Source: Halobacillus litoralis
GTDB taxonomy: Bacteria; Bacillota; Bacilli; Bacillales; Halobacillaceae
DNA length: 64,000 bases
Direction of reading: 5' to 3'
NCBI RefSeq assembly: GCF_009856355.1
Contig: NZ_WMEW01000005.1
Coordinates: 62,001 to 126,000, forward strand
Shown: positions 35,792-44,898 of the stretch, piece after piece
Layout of the letters: each line of letters opens with the position of its first letter
Numbering within the stretch: the stretch's first letter is position 1
The notes under the pieces: generated by a model
Told to the model about the DNA's origin: nothing
The model's database searches: none
The model's input: only the letters and a program-made list of their open reading frames with translations
Program-made: the position numbers and the translations under genes

Positions 35792-37270
35792 TTGGAAAAG
35801 GTTGATATCTTCAGTGATATTTCCAAACGGACAAATGGAGATATTTATTTAGGTGTTGTCGGTGCCGTACGAACAGGTAAGTCAACATTTATAAAGAAAT
35901 TTATGGAGCTTGTTGTACTACCCAACATGGATGAGGAATCAGACAGGGAACGTGCTTTGGATGAACTGCCGCAGAGTGCAGCTGGGAAAACCATTATGAC
36001 CACCGAGCCTAAATTTGTCCCTAACCAAGCGGCTAATATTACAATAGATGACCATCTGGATATCAGGGTCAGGATGGTGGACTGTGTGGGTTATGCTGTC
36101 AACGGGGCTGTCGGCTACGAAGATGAACACGGGCCGAGAATGATTCACACGCCATGGTACGAGGAGGCCATCCCGTTTCATGAAGCGGCTGAAATCGGGA
36201 CTCAGAAAGTCATCCAGGAGCATTCGACGATCGGCATTGTTGTCACAACAGACGGTACCATCGGTGAAATACCGAGACAGGACTATGTCGAGGCTGAGGA
36301 AAAAATTGTTGAGGAACTGCGGGAAGTCGGTAAGCCTTTTATTATGATCATTAATTCTGCCCAGCCTCATCACCCGAACACGGAGCATCTGAGGGAATCC
36401 CTCTCAGAGAAATATGATATTCCGTGCCTGGCTCTTTCTGTTGAAAGTATGAGAGAACAAGATGTTCAGAGTGTCCTTCGTGAAGCGCTTTTCGAATTTC
36501 CAGTGCTTGAGGTGAACGTAAACCTTCCAAGCTGGGTGATGGTCCTGGATTCCAGACACTGGTTGAGAACGAATCTGCAGACGGCGATTGAAGATACAGT
36601 CAAGGACATTAAGCGTCTGCGTGATGTAGACCAGGTTGTAGGAAACTTTGATCAGTATGAGTATATAACAGGGGCGCATATTTCAGGCATGGATCTTGGT
36701 GAAGGGATCGCTGAAATTGACCTCCAGGCACCGGAGCACTTATATGATCATGTGCTCAAGGAAATTGTAGGAGAAGAAATCCGGGGCAGGGATCATCTGT
36801 TGGAGATTATGCAGGATTTCTCTCACGCGAAACGGGAATATGATCAGGTGGCCGATGCTCTCCAAATGGTGAAACAGACCGGCTATGGCATTGCAGCGCC
36901 GTCGCTGGAGGATATGACACTTGATGAGCCGGAAATCATCAGGCAGGGGTCCAGATTCGGTGTGCGGCTCAAGGCGGTAGCCCCTTCCATTCATATGGTG
37001 AAAGTAGATGTACAATCCGAATTTTCACCGATTATCGGAACAGAGAAACAGAGTGAAGAGCTCGTTCGATATTTAATGCAGGACTTTGAGGACGATCCAT
37101 TGTCGATCTGGAATTCCGACATTTTCGGCCGCTCCCTGAGTTCCATTGTGAGAGAAGGCATTCAGGCGAAACTGGCATTAATGCCTGAAAATGCCCGGTA
37201 TAAACTGCAGGAAACGCTGGAGCGGATTATCAATGAAGGTTCAGGAGGAATGATTGCAATTATTCTGTAA
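35792..37270 (+). CDS. spoIVA: Stage IV sporulation protein A, spore coat ATPase
   Basis: 492 residues, the same length as B. subtilis SpoIVA. N-terminal NTPase of TRAFAC type with Walker A GAVRTGKST and conserved DELPQSAAGKTIMTTEPKF; the C-terminus GSGGMIAIIL is kept. SpoIVA polymerises with ATP on the forespore membrane, anchored by SpoVM, to build the coat basement layer. TTG 35792 with GGGAGGGG upstream restores the known N-terminus (MEKVDIF). Strongly conserved. Confidence 0.97.
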   Translation: MEKVDIFSDISKRTNGDIYLGVVGAVRTGKSTFIKKFMELVVLPNMDEESDRERALDELPQSAAGKTIMTTEPKFVPNQAANITIDDHLDIRVRMVDCVGYAVNGAVGYEDEHGPRMIHTPWYEEAIPFHEAAEIGTQKVIQEHSTIGIVVTTDGTIGEIPRQDYVEAEEKIVEELREVGKPFIMIINSAQPHHPNTEHLRESLSEKYDIPCLALSVESMREQDVQSVLREALFEFPVLEVNVNLPSWVMVLDSRHWLRTNLQTAIEDTVKDIKRLRDVDQVVGNFDQYEYITGAHISGMDLGEGIAEIDLQAPEHLYDHVLKEIVGEEIRGRDHLLEIMQDFSHAKREYDQVADALQMVKQTGYGIAAPSLEDMTLDEPEIIRQGSRFGVRLKAVAPSIHMVKVDVQSEFSPIIGTEKQSEELVRYLMQDFEDDPLSIWNSDIFGRSLSSIVREGIQAKLALMPENARYKLQETLERIINEGSGGMIAIIL

Positions 37271-37299
37271 CGGCTCTTATTAAGAGCCGTTTTTATTTT
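37270..37299 (+). terminator. Terminator of spoIVA
   Basis: 9-bp stem ACGGCTCTT/AAGAGCCGT, 3-nt loop, T-rich tail; starts at the stop codon. Confidence 0.9.
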
Positions 37300-37356
37300 T
37301 TTCTGGAATGGATTCATAAGCTGAAGCGGTTTAATGACCGGCCTCTTTTAAAGGGA

Positions 37357-37485
37357 ATGGGGGATGGCGCAGCTGTCTGGACGGACGGAATGGAGCGCTT
37401 TCACGAAGGGCGGTTTTCTGGAAACCTTGTGTTTTCAGGCTTTCCAGACGAAGAAATTCAAAAAAAATTTCCTGAAAAACTTTGA
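37357..37485 (+). CDS. Doubtful 42-codon open frame
   Basis: Encodes a Gly/Phe/Glu-containing peptide (GDGAAVWTDGMERFHEGRF and then SGNLVFSGFPDEE). The frame is open from about 37290, before any start codon, so it could be the tail of a lost gene. AAAGGG is only one base from the ATG, too close for normal initiation. No family recognised. Confidence 0.25.
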   Translation: MGDGAAVWTDGMERFHEGRFSGNLVFSGFPDEEIQKKFPEKL

Positions 37486-37644
37486 AATGAAGGATTTTTT
37501 AAATAGAACGTCGTATTAACTTATGAGAAGATGTTCATACTGGTACAAACGTTGTCATGACGGGCTTTGAGATGTTTTTTTCAATTCTCGGACATTTCCG
37601 TACCTGAATAGGCAATGAACAACTATTCAGCGTTGAAATCGCAT

Positions 37645-37670
37645 TGTAACGCGTTTTTTAAAGGATTGTC
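37645..37670 (+). promoter_or_regulatory. ECF-type promoter element upstream of hbs
   Basis: TGTAAC (37645-37650), 16 nt, TGTC (37667-37670) then TA. Same spacing as the sigX promoter, and the same GGAT just before and TA just after the -10 element. The first -10 base is T instead of C. Confidence 0.45.
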
Positions 37671-37672
37671 TA

Positions 37673-37701
37673 TTGAATTTCGTGAAAAACTCGTTTATTA
37701 T
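37673..37701 (+). promoter_or_regulatory. Sigma-A promoter of hbs
   Basis: TTGAAT (37673-37678), 17 nt, TATTAT (37696-37701), about 95 nt before the hbs start. Confidence 0.65.
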
Positions 37702-37797
37702 AAGGCTTGTCATCAAATGATGACCGTTAAATAAACATTTATAGCGGTTTTAACACCGCTTGAATGAGTTTAACCTTCTCGGGAGGAGGTGAATGTC

Positions 37798-38070
37798 ATG
37801 AACAAAACAGATCTAATCAATGCGGTATCTGAAAAAGCAGACCTTTCTAAAAAAGATGCGACTCAAGCTGTAGATTCTGTATTCGAATCTATCATGGATT
37901 CACTAAAAGATGGTGACAAAGTCCAGCTTATTGGATTCGGTAACTTTGAAGTTCGTGAGCGTGCGGCACGTAAAGGCCGTAACCCGCAGACTGGTGAAGA
38001 GATCGAAATCTCTGCAAGCAAAGTACCAGCGTTCAAACCTGGTAAAGCCCTTAAAGATGCGGTTAAATAA
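37798..38070 (+). CDS. hbs: Nucleoid protein HU (HBsu)
   Basis: 90 residues. Complete [42 protein letters not shown] with the DNA-binding arm, and the ending [15 protein letters not shown]. Main chromosome-compacting protein of bacilli. ATG 37798 follows GGGAGGAGGTG; an in-frame GTG at 37789 is inside that site. Own terminator. Confidence 0.97.
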   Translation: MNKTDLINAVSEKADLSKKDATQAVDSVFESIMDSLKDGDKVQLIGFGNFEVRERAARKGRNPQTGEEIEISASKVPAFKPGKALKDAVK

Positions 38071-38088
38071 TCAGCTACATAGGGCTTG

Positions 38089-38124
38089 GGAAAAGGGTGC
38101 ACATTGCACCCTTTTCCTTTTTTT
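38089..38124 (+). terminator. Terminator of hbs
   Basis: 13-bp perfect stem GGAAAAGGGTGCA/TGCACCCTTTTCC, CAT loop, seven T. Confidence 0.92.
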
Positions 38125-38199
38125 CATAGTAAAAAGCCGTACAGGCGTCCATACTGTTCTTGAATCGTTCCATCCAGCTCATTCAACAGGGTGGATATT

Positions 38200-38228
38200 T
38201 TGACAAAGACGGCTCATTAAGACATAGT
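38200..38228 (+). promoter_or_regulatory. Promoter of mtrB
   Basis: TTGACA (38200-38205), 17 nt, CATAGT (38223-38228), 27 nt before mtrB. This suggests mtrB is transcribed alone. Confidence 0.6.
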
Positions 38229-38254
38229 TAAGATAAAGAAGGAGGGCTCCTGCG

Positions 38255-38479
38255 ATGTCTGCATCCAACAACGATTTTTTCGTAATTAAAGCACTGGAAG
38301 ATGGTGTGAATGTCATCGGTCTTACGAGAGGGACGGATACAAGGTTCCACCATTCCGAAAAGCTGGACCGCAATGAAGTGATGATTGCTCAGTTTACAGA
38401 GCATACATCCGCTGTTAAAGTACGCGGAAAGGCGGTTATTCAGACGAGCCACGGGGAAATGACCAACGACGCAGAGTGA
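38255..38479 (+). CDS. mtrB: Tryptophan RNA-binding attenuator protein TRAP
   Basis: 74 residues. Close to B. subtilis TRAP along its whole length: [30 protein letters not shown] and [18 protein letters not shown]. The RNA-contacting residues of the SEKL and KVRG segments are kept. Eleven subunits form a ring that, with tryptophan, wraps leader RNA at (G/U)AG repeats and terminates trp transcription. folE (mtrA), its usual upstream partner, is missing: the gene follows hbs directly. GGAGG is well placed. Confidence 0.96.
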   Translation: MSASNNDFFVIKALEDGVNVIGLTRGTDTRFHHSEKLDRNEVMIAQFTEHTSAVKVRGKAVIQTSHGEMTNDAE

Positions 38480-38571
38480 TGGATGTCCTCTGTTGTCCGA
38501 TACATACAGAGAATGGCGAAATATGCTACAATAGGAATGTTTATTAGTGTTCAGGAAGGGACCGGGTGATC

Positions 38572-39369
38572 ATGTTGAATTCTTCAGATAACGATATTAA
38601 GCAGCTCAAAAGTAAAATCGCAGCCAAGGTCCGCCATCCTTATTTGGTTCGTTTTATACCTGAGCCGCACATCGACGACGACAAACTTGTTATCTTATCT
38701 TCCATTATGAACCATACAACGCTGACGGTGGAGAAGAAAGAGCAGTACATCATCACGACCATGCTTGTACAAATCGCTCTGGACACCCATGATCTGGTTA
38801 CCTTAACTGATGACGAGGATGATAAAGAAACAGTGAGACACCGCCAGCTGACAGTATTGGCCGGCGATTATTTCAGCGGGCTCTATTATTATCTATTATC
38901 CCAGTTGAATGATATTCCAATGATCCACACGCTTGCTGGAGCCATCAAGGAAATCAATGAACTTAAGATGGAGCTGTACTATAAGGATGTAGAGTCTTTC
39001 CAGGAATTCCTTGAGGGTGTGAAAAAGATTGAGTCGCTGCTCATCCAGAGGGTGGCTGCTTATGTTCAAAAAACAGCTATCAATGATATGGCCGGAGAGT
39101 GGCTCCTTGCCAAAAAATTGATGGAGGAAAAACGCAGCTATCAGGAAGGGAACGTATCCCCGTTAATTGAAGCCCTTGTAAAAAGGTCCGGACTATTCGG
39201 TAATCAGGGACAGGTGATCGGAAACCTTGAGCAGATGCTTCAAAATCACGTACACCATCTTGAGACAGCGGTTTCCCAGCTGCCTATTCATTTCAACTGG
39301 CTGAAATCCTACGTCCATGCAGCCATTCATCATCAATTTAATCATAGACAGATAGCGGAAGAAGGGTAA
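38572..39369 (+). CDS. hepS: Heptaprenyl diphosphate synthase component I
   Basis: 265 residues, mostly helical, matching HepS (HEPPP_synt_1): VRHPYLVRFIPEPHIDDDKL near the start and LAGDYFSGLYYYLLSQL. Regulatory subunit that pairs with HepT and sets chain length for menaquinone-7. ATG 38572 is preceded by AGGAAGGG at about 11 nt; start moderately sure. Six bases separate it from menG. Confidence 0.9.
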   Translation: MLNSSDNDIKQLKSKIAAKVRHPYLVRFIPEPHIDDDKLVILSSIMNHTTLTVEKKEQYIITTMLVQIALDTHDLVTLTDDEDDKETVRHRQLTVLAGDYFSGLYYYLLSQLNDIPMIHTLAGAIKEINELKMELYYKDVESFQEFLEGVKKIESLLIQRVAAYVQKTAINDMAGEWLLAKKLMEEKRSYQEGNVSPLIEALVKRSGLFGNQGQVIGNLEQMLQNHVHHLETAVSQLPIHFNWLKSYVHAAIHHQFNHRQIAEEG

Positions 39370-39375
39370 GTGTTT

Positions 39376-40083
39376 ATGGATCCACAGACTAAAGAAGAAC
39401 GGGTACACCACGTGTTTGAGAAAATATACGAACGTTATGATAGTATGAATTCCATTATTTCTTTCCAACAGCACCGGCTGTGGCGGAGGGACGTCATGAA
39501 ACGCATGAACGTCCAGCCCGGGGATACGGCCCTGGATGTCTGCTGTGGAACAGGTGACTGGACAATGGCTCTAGCGGAAGCCGTCGGCGGTAATGGGAAA
39601 GTGACCGGCCTGGATTTCAGTGAGAATATGCTTTCTGTCGGTATCAAGAAAAAACTGGCCGGAAGAGTCCGGCAGGTCGAGTTTCAGCATGGGAATGCGA
39701 TGGCTCTTCCATTCGAGGATGATCAATTCGATTTTGTAACCATTGGCTTTGGTTTAAGGAACGTCCCTGACTACCAGCAGGTGCTGCGGGAAATGTTCCG
39801 GGTCGTCAAGCCTGGCGGCAAAGTCGTTTGTCTGGAAACTTCTCAGCCGACAAATCCATTTTTTAAGCGGATGTATTACCTTTACTTCGGAAACATTATG
39901 CCGCTTTTCGGCAGGATATTTGCCAGGAGCTATCAGGAATACAGCTGGCTTCACGAATCCGCCAAGGACTTTCCTGGTAAAAAAGAATTAAAAATGATGT
40001 TCGAGGAAGCTGGTCTTTCCAATGTCATTGTCAAATCCTATACAGGCGGCGTTGCAGCTATGCATATGGGTGAAAAGCTTTAA
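39376..40083 (+). CDS. menG: Demethylmenaquinone methyltransferase
   Basis: 235 residues. UbiE/MenG family: SAM site [36 protein letters not shown] and [14 protein letters not shown]. Methylates demethylmenaquinone to menaquinone, the substrate of the qcrABC complex encoded downstream. ATG 39376 is 9 nt from AAGGG; a GTG at 39370 is possible. Sits between hepS and hepT, as in all bacilli. Confidence 0.95.
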   Translation: MDPQTKEERVHHVFEKIYERYDSMNSIISFQQHRLWRRDVMKRMNVQPGDTALDVCCGTGDWTMALAEAVGGNGKVTGLDFSENMLSVGIKKKLAGRVRQVEFQHGNAMALPFEDDQFDFVTIGFGLRNVPDYQQVLREMFRVVKPGGKVVCLETSQPTNPFFKRMYYLYFGNIMPLFGRIFARSYQEYSWLHESAKDFPGKKELKMMFEEAGLSNVIVKSYTGGVAAMHMGEKL

Positions 40084-40099
40084 CCGAGGATGAACTACA

Positions 40100-41071
40100 A
40101 TGAAATTAGCCATGATCTACTCGTTTCTAAAAAATGACCTGGCTGTAATTGAAGATGCAGTCAATGATACCATTCAGTCCAATAACACCGTTTTGAGGGA
40201 TGCGTCCAGCCAGCTTCTCCAGGCGGGAGGGAAGAGGATCCGCCCTGTATTCGTTCTTCTTGGGGGCAGATTCGGCGATTATGACATTGAACGAATGAAA
40301 GCCGTTGCGGTATCTCTTGAACTGATCCATACTGCATCGCTCGTTCATGATGATGTCATTGATGAAGCTGAGCTTAGAAGAGGAGAGCCCACCATCAAAG
40401 CAAGATGGGACAACCGGATTGCTATGTATACAGGGGATTACATATTTGCCCGCTCCCTGGAAACGCTGTCGGTTCTTGAAAACCCGAAGGCCCATCAGAT
40501 TCTGGCTAAAACCATGGTCGAATTATGTCTGGGTGAAATCGAACAGATTAAGGACAAGTATAACGTCCACCAAAATCTCCGCACCTATATGCGTCGGATT
40601 AAGAGGAAAACCGCCCTTCTTATTGCGGCAAGCTGTCGTCTCGGGGCGATTGCTGCGAATGTGGACGAGGAGAAAGAAAAGGCTCTCTACCGCTATGGAT
40701 ACAATGTAGGGATGTCCTACCAGATTATTGATGATGTGCTGGATTTCACGGCTTCCGAAGAAGAACTCGGCAAACCGGCCGGCAGTGATCTTCTCCAGGG
40801 GAATGTGACGCTCCCTGTGCTTCTCTCTATGGAAAATGCAGATTTCAAGAAGAAGCTGCAAAGAGCTTTCACAGGATCAGAAGAGGAAACAAAGGAAAAA
40901 TTGCAGCCTTTAATCGAAACCATTCAGACCAATGGTTCCATTCAACGTTCCCTTGAGATCAGCGACCTGTATCTGCAGAAAGCCTATCAGTCCTTGAATG
41001 AGCTTCCCGCAGGCCGTGCCAAGCAGACATTGAAAGGAATTGCCAAGTATATTGGAAAAAGAAGGGCATGA
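40100..41071 (+). CDS. hepT: Heptaprenyl diphosphate synthase component II
   Basis: 323 residues. Trans-prenyltransferase with the first Asp-rich motif HDDVIDEAELRRGEP and the second IIDDVLDF, plus GGKRIRPVF. Catalytic subunit that adds isopentenyl units to make the menaquinone side chain. Uses products of fni. GAGGAT before the ATG. Confidence 0.95.
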   Translation: MKLAMIYSFLKNDLAVIEDAVNDTIQSNNTVLRDASSQLLQAGGKRIRPVFVLLGGRFGDYDIERMKAVAVSLELIHTASLVHDDVIDEAELRRGEPTIKARWDNRIAMYTGDYIFARSLETLSVLENPKAHQILAKTMVELCLGEIEQIKDKYNVHQNLRTYMRRIKRKTALLIAASCRLGAIAANVDEEKEKALYRYGYNVGMSYQIIDDVLDFTASEEELGKPAGSDLLQGNVTLPVLLSMENADFKKKLQRAFTGSEEETKEKLQPLIETIQTNGSIQRSLEISDLYLQKAYQSLNELPAGRAKQTLKGIAKYIGKRRA

Positions 41072-41121
41072 TTCTATTGCCTTTCCTTTCATTGTTTGAT
41101 AGACTTTTTATGGCACTTATT

Positions 41122-41135
41122 TAAAAGCGCTTTCA
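41122..41135 (+). promoter_or_regulatory. Possible cre-like site before ndk
   Basis: TAAAAGCGCTTTCA; read on the minus strand it is TGAAAGCGCTTTTA, one mismatch from the cre consensus, with a 10-bp AAAGCGCTTT core palindrome. It lies 28 nt before the ndk ATG. Confidence 0.35.
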
Positions 41136-41162
41136 GACTATACATAAGATGAGGTGTTTGTC

Positions 41163-41612
41163 ATGGAAAAGACTTTTTTAATGGTTAAACCCGACGGTGT
41201 TCAGCGTAATCTAATTGGAGAAATTATGAGCAGGTTCGAACGAAAAGGATTCAAGCTGGCTGGTGCCAAGCTGATGCCTGTTCCACAGGGGTTGGCAGAA
41301 GAGCATTATGGTGAGCATAAAGAGAAACCTTTCTTTGGTGAATTGGTCGAATTCATCACCTCCGGCCCTGTATTTGCGATGGTATGGGAAGGCGAGGATG
41401 TAATAGCAGCTGCTCGTCAAATGATGGGGGCTACAAAGCCTTCGGAAGCTGCTCCAGGGACGATCCGCGGGGACTTTGGTATGATCGTTGGAAAGAATGT
41501 CATCCATGGCTCCGACTCAAAAGAAAGTGCAGATAGAGAGATCTCCCTGTTCTTCAACGATGGAGAACTTGTAGATTATCAAAAAGACAGCCTTTCCTGG
41601 GTCTATGAGTGA
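41163..41612 (+). CDS. ndk: Nucleoside diphosphate kinase
   Basis: 149 residues. NDK signature: [19 protein letters not shown], active His in [16 protein letters not shown], and RGDFG. Equalises nucleoside triphosphate pools. ATG 41163 follows GAGGTG at 7 nt. Order hepT-ndk-cheR-aroC as in B. subtilis. Own terminator. Confidence 0.96.
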   Translation: MEKTFLMVKPDGVQRNLIGEIMSRFERKGFKLAGAKLMPVPQGLAEEHYGEHKEKPFFGELVEFITSGPVFAMVWEGEDVIAAARQMMGATKPSEAAPGTIRGDFGMIVGKNVIHGSDSKESADREISLFFNDGELVDYQKDSLSWVYE

Positions 41613-41616
41613 ACGT

Positions 41617-41642
41617 AAAAACCGCCTCCGGGCGGTTTTTTT
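41617..41642 (+). terminator. Terminator of ndk
   Basis: 10-bp stem AAAAACCGCC/GGCGGTTTTT, 4-nt loop, running into a seven-T tract. Confidence 0.9.
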
Positions 41643-41680
41643 GTTTCTGCCGTTCTATATTTACAACGGAGAATCGGTAG

Positions 41681-41703
41681 AGTAATCTAAAAGTTAGATT
41701 ACT
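41681..41703 (+). promoter_or_regulatory. Perfect inverted repeat upstream of cheR
   Basis: AGTAATCTAA (41681-41690), AAG, TTAGATTACT (41694-41703). Not followed by T, so not a terminator. It ends 18 nt before the cheR ATG, just ahead of the AGAGGGGGG ribosome site; it could be an operator or an RNA hairpin. Confidence 0.45.
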
Positions 41704-41721
41704 GATTAGAGGGGGGCAGGA

Positions 41722-42516
41722 ATGAAAGATGACTACATAACCTTTACGGAAAACGTCCATTCAAAAACAGGGATTAATCTATCTCTGTACAAGGAGACAC
41801 AGATGAAGCGGAGACTTACATCACTGCGGGATAAGAGGGGCTTTCGTACCTTCTTCCACTACTACAAGGCGGCGGAAGAGAACGAGGGACTTCTGGAGGA
41901 GCTTATGAACAAGATCACCATCAATGTCTCTGAATTTTACCGGAACAGGCAGCGCTTTGATGTACTGGAAAAGAAGGTGATTCCACACTTATTGGAAAAG
42001 AGGGGGCGTCTCCGTATATGGAGTGCAGCCTGCTCCACGGGGGAAGAGCCCTATACCCTGGCGATGATCTTATCGCGTCTGGCTCCCAGCGACCGGGTGG
42101 AGATTATTGGCACGGACATCGACCCTCAGGCTCTCGCACATGCCAGGGAAGGGCTTTACCACGAACGCTCACTCAAAGAAGTGTCCCCGGAAGGAAAGCA
42201 GGCGCATTTTACCAAAGAAGGATCTTTTTACCGGATTGATGAAGATATAAGAAAACGTGTGAAGTTCAAGGAACACAACCTGCTTGCTGATGAATTCCCT
42301 TCCCGGTGCGATCTTATCGTATGCCGCAACGTCATGATTTATTTTACTGACGAAGCTAAGCAGGAATTATACAGAAACCTTAACCGGGCACTTGTGGATG
42401 ATGGTATCTTATTTGTAGGAAGTACCGAGCAGATTTTTTCCCCAGAACACTATCATTTCAAGGTTTTTGATACCTTTTTTTACCAAAAGATAAACCGAAC
42501 ATCTTTGATGTTGTAA
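41722..42516 (+). CDS. cheR: Chemotaxis protein methyltransferase CheR
   Basis: 264 residues. N-terminal helical CheR domain (about 1-75), then the SAM-dependent methyltransferase: [60 protein letters not shown] and LFVGSTEQI. Methylates receptor glutamates. No other chemotaxis gene is in the window, as in B. subtilis where cheR sits alone between ndk and aroF. Its presence argues the organism is motile. Confidence 0.94.
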   Translation: MKDDYITFTENVHSKTGINLSLYKETQMKRRLTSLRDKRGFRTFFHYYKAAEENEGLLEELMNKITINVSEFYRNRQRFDVLEKKVIPHLLEKRGRLRIWSAACSTGEEPYTLAMILSRLAPSDRVEIIGTDIDPQALAHAREGLYHERSLKEVSPEGKQAHFTKEGSFYRIDEDIRKRVKFKEHNLLADEFPSRCDLIVCRNVMIYFTDEAKQELYRNLNRALVDDGILFVGSTEQIFSPEHYHFKVFDTFFYQKINRTSLML

Positions 42517-42566
42517 GTTGAAGCGTTTTCATAAGAGAATAATGAAAAAAATTGAATTTTTCGATG

Positions 42567-42594
42567 TTACAAAAGGGATTCCTTATGATATAGT
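42567..42594 (+). promoter_or_regulatory. Promoter of the aromatic supraoperon
   Basis: TTACAA (42567-42572), 16 nt, TATAGT (42589-42594) with an extended TGA before it. The leader then starts with a CCCCC-GCACC-GGGGG hairpin (42611-42625). Confidence 0.6.
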
Positions 42595-42610
42595 AGTATC
42601 TAAAATTTAT

Positions 42611-42625
42611 CCCCCGCACCGGGGG
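42611..42625 (+). other. GC hairpin at the 5' end of the aroC transcript
   Basis: Five C-G pairs with a GCACC loop; no T tract, so not a terminator. Ten bases later AGGAGG serves aroC. May stabilise the transcript or affect ribosome access. Confidence 0.4.
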
Positions 42626-42649
42626 TACCTATACAGGAGGACAATATTC

Positions 42650-43819
42650 ATGCGCTACTTAACCGCTGGTGAATCACACGGAAAACAACTGACTACAATA
42701 CTTGAAGGCATTCCTTCTCATCTTCCACTTTTGAGAGAACAGATCAATGAATCACTCATACGCCGCCAGGGTGGCTACGGCCGTGGAAAACGGATGCAGA
42801 TTGAAAAAGATCTCGTAGAAATTACAAGTGGTGTAAGACATGGATATACATTAGGGTCTCCCATTACGCTGGTTGTACATAACGATGATTTTAAGCATTG
42901 GACAGATATTATGGGAGAAGATCCACTCCCGGAAGGAACAGATAAAATCCGAAGAACCGTGACGAAGCCCCGCCCGGGCCACGCCGACCTTAATGGCGGT
43001 ATGAAGTATGGACACCGGGATATGCGGAATGTCCTGGAAAGATCTTCAGCAAGGGAAACAGCCGCAAGAGTAGGAGCAGGAGCTGTTGCAAAGGTTCTCC
43101 TTAAGGAACTGGGAATTGAAGTCGCCGGTTATGTAAGAGAAATCGCAGGCATTGTAAGTGATGTCGATGAAAACCTAACCTTGAGCGAACGCCGGGAAAT
43201 TTCGGAAGCTTCTCCTGTCCGTACGTTCGACGAACAGGCCGCTGAAAAAATGATGAAAGCCATTGATGAAGCGAAAAAGGACGGAGACTCGATCGGTGGT
43301 GTCACCGAAGTATATGTCGAAGGAATGCCTGCGGGTCTTGGGTCTTATGTCCAGTATGACCGTAAGCTTGATGCTAAGATTGCCCAGGCTGTGATGAGTA
43401 TTAACGCCTACAAAGGGGTTGAATTTGGAATAGGCTTTGAAGCAGCCCGGAAACCGGGAAGCCAGGTTCATGATGAGATCCTTTGGAGTGAAGAAGAGGG
43501 GTACACACGCAGAACGAACCGTCTGGGCGGCTTTGAAGGTGGAATGACTACAGGAATGCCGATCGTTGTAAAGGGTGTTATGAAGCCGATTCCGACGTTA
43601 TACAAACCTCTGCAGAGTGTAGATATTGAAACAAAGGAACCGTTTAATGCAAGTATCGAGCGCTCAGATTCCTGTGCTGTCCCGGCAGCGTCTGTCGTCA
43701 TGGAGCATATCGTAGCTTTTGAACTGGCCAAAGCCATTACAGAGGAATTTCCTTCCGATTACTTCCCTCGTCTTAAGCGTGCGGTGGATGATTACAGAAA
43801 AGAAATCAGGGACTTTTAA
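42650..43819 (+). CDS. aroC: Chorismate synthase
   Basis: 389 residues (aroF in B. subtilis naming). Signatures [51 protein letters not shown] (in pieces), and [13 protein letters not shown] near the C-terminus. FMN-dependent last step to chorismate. AGGAGG is 9 nt before ATG 42650; the upstream in-frame extension lacks a ribosome site. First gene of aroC-aroB-aroH-hisC-tyrA-aroA. Confidence 0.96.
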   Translation: MRYLTAGESHGKQLTTILEGIPSHLPLLREQINESLIRRQGGYGRGKRMQIEKDLVEITSGVRHGYTLGSPITLVVHNDDFKHWTDIMGEDPLPEGTDKIRRTVTKPRPGHADLNGGMKYGHRDMRNVLERSSARETAARVGAGAVAKVLLKELGIEVAGYVREIAGIVSDVDENLTLSERREISEASPVRTFDEQAAEKMMKAIDEAKKDGDSIGGVTEVYVEGMPAGLGSYVQYDRKLDAKIAQAVMSINAYKGVEFGIGFEAARKPGSQVHDEILWSEEEGYTRRTNRLGGFEGGMTTGMPIVVKGVMKPIPTLYKPLQSVDIETKEPFNASIERSDSCAVPAASVVMEHIVAFELAKAITEEFPSDYFPRLKRAVDDYRKEIRDF

Positions 43820-44898
43820 TGAAAACATTACAAATCAAGGCAAGCACACATGAATATGAGGTTGTCCTTGGAGAGGGGATCCGTCATAAGATCCCTGCAT
43901 TGCTGGAAAAAGAGTATCAGTCCATCCTGATCATCACCGATGATCAGGTATCGGATTATTACCTGGAAGATGTGAGGCAGTCGTTTACCGGTGGACAGCA
44001 CGTTCATACGGCTGTTGTTCCAAGTGGGGAAGCATCAAAAAGCATGGAGTGTTACGAGCTGCTCCTGGATGCCTGTACCACTCATCAGCTGGATCGCCGC
44101 TCATTGATTATCGCCCTCGGCGGCGGAATGATTGGTGACCTCGCGGGCTTTACCGCTTCAACGTACTTAAGAGGTGTCGATTATATCCAGGTACCAACGA
44201 CGATCCTGGCCCATGACAGCAGTGTCGGTGGAAAAGTAGCCATTAACCACACCAGAGGGAAAAACCTGATTGGCAGCTTTTATAACCCTCAGAAAGTTGT
44301 ATATGACCTTGAAACCATTGCCACGCTTTCCCGGAAGGAAATTCGCTCAGGCTATGGAGAAGTCATTAAACACGCCTTTTTGAGTGATGGAAACTGGCTT
44401 GACAGCCTTCTTGATTTATCATTAGACACTTTGACAAGCGCTCAACTGGAAGAGGACTTATATAAAGGCATACAAGTGAAAGCCTCCATCGTCGAAAAAG
44501 ACGAGAAGGAAGCGGATATCCGCCAGTATCTGAACCTTGGGCATACACTTGCGCATGCTGTGGAATCCGAGCTGGGGTACGGAAAAGTCACTCATGGAGA
44601 GGCCGTCGCTCTGGGGCTGTTGTATGCTCTCAAATTAAGCAGCAGAAACAGCAGTAAAGATTTACGGGTAAAAGATTATGTAACCTGGATGCGCGTCAAT
44701 CACTACCCATTGAATATCCTGGATGATCTTGATGCTGAGAAGCTGGTGGAACGGATGAAATGGGATAAGAAAACCATCGGCCGGCAGATCAACTTTGTCC
44801 TGCTGGATGGGGTTGGTCATCCTTATGTCCAGGCCATGGATGACAGTGTACTGTTGAATGAATTAAAATGTGTAATAGAAGAGGTGGGGAACGGATGA
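43819..44898 (+). CDS. aroB: 3-dehydroquinate synthase
   Basis: 359 residues. NAD-binding GGGMIGDLAGFTASTYLRG, QVPTTILAHDSSVGGKVAINH, EVIKHAFLSD and NLGHTLAHAVES with the metal-binding Glu/His set. Second step of the shikimate pathway. Its ATG shares a base with the aroC stop (TAATG). Confidence 0.96.
   Translation: MKTLQIKASTHEYEVVLGEGIRHKIPALLEKEYQSILIITDDQVSDYYLEDVRQSFTGGQHVHTAVVPSGEASKSMECYELLLDACTTHQLDRRSLIIALGGGMIGDLAGFTASTYLRGVDYIQVPTTILAHDSSVGGKVAINHTRGKNLIGSFYNPQKVVYDLETIATLSRKEIRSGYGEVIKHAFLSDGNWLDSLLDLSLDTLTSAQLEEDLYKGIQVKASIVEKDEKEADIRQYLNLGHTLAHAVESELGYGKVTHGEAVALGLLYALKLSSRNSSKDLRVKDYVTWMRVNHYPLNILDDLDAEKLVERMKWDKKTIGRQINFVLLDGVGHPYVQAMDDSVLLNELKCVIEEVGNG

Larger units (their letters stand above)
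37271..37797 (+). other. 527-bp gap between spoIVA and hbs
   Basis: Holds the spoIVA terminator, an open frame of doubtful status (37357-37485), two candidate hbs promoters and the hbs ribosome site. The middle part (about 37490-37640) shows no recognisable gene. Confidence 0.7.

Noticed and set aside
37466..37480. CodY-box-like AATTTCCTGAAAAAC
   Set aside because: Three mismatches to the 15-base consensus and far from any start codon; expected by chance in AT-rich sequence.
42611..42625. CCCCC-GCACC-GGGGG as a terminator after cheR
   Set aside because: No T tract follows, and it lies downstream of the likely aroC promoter.
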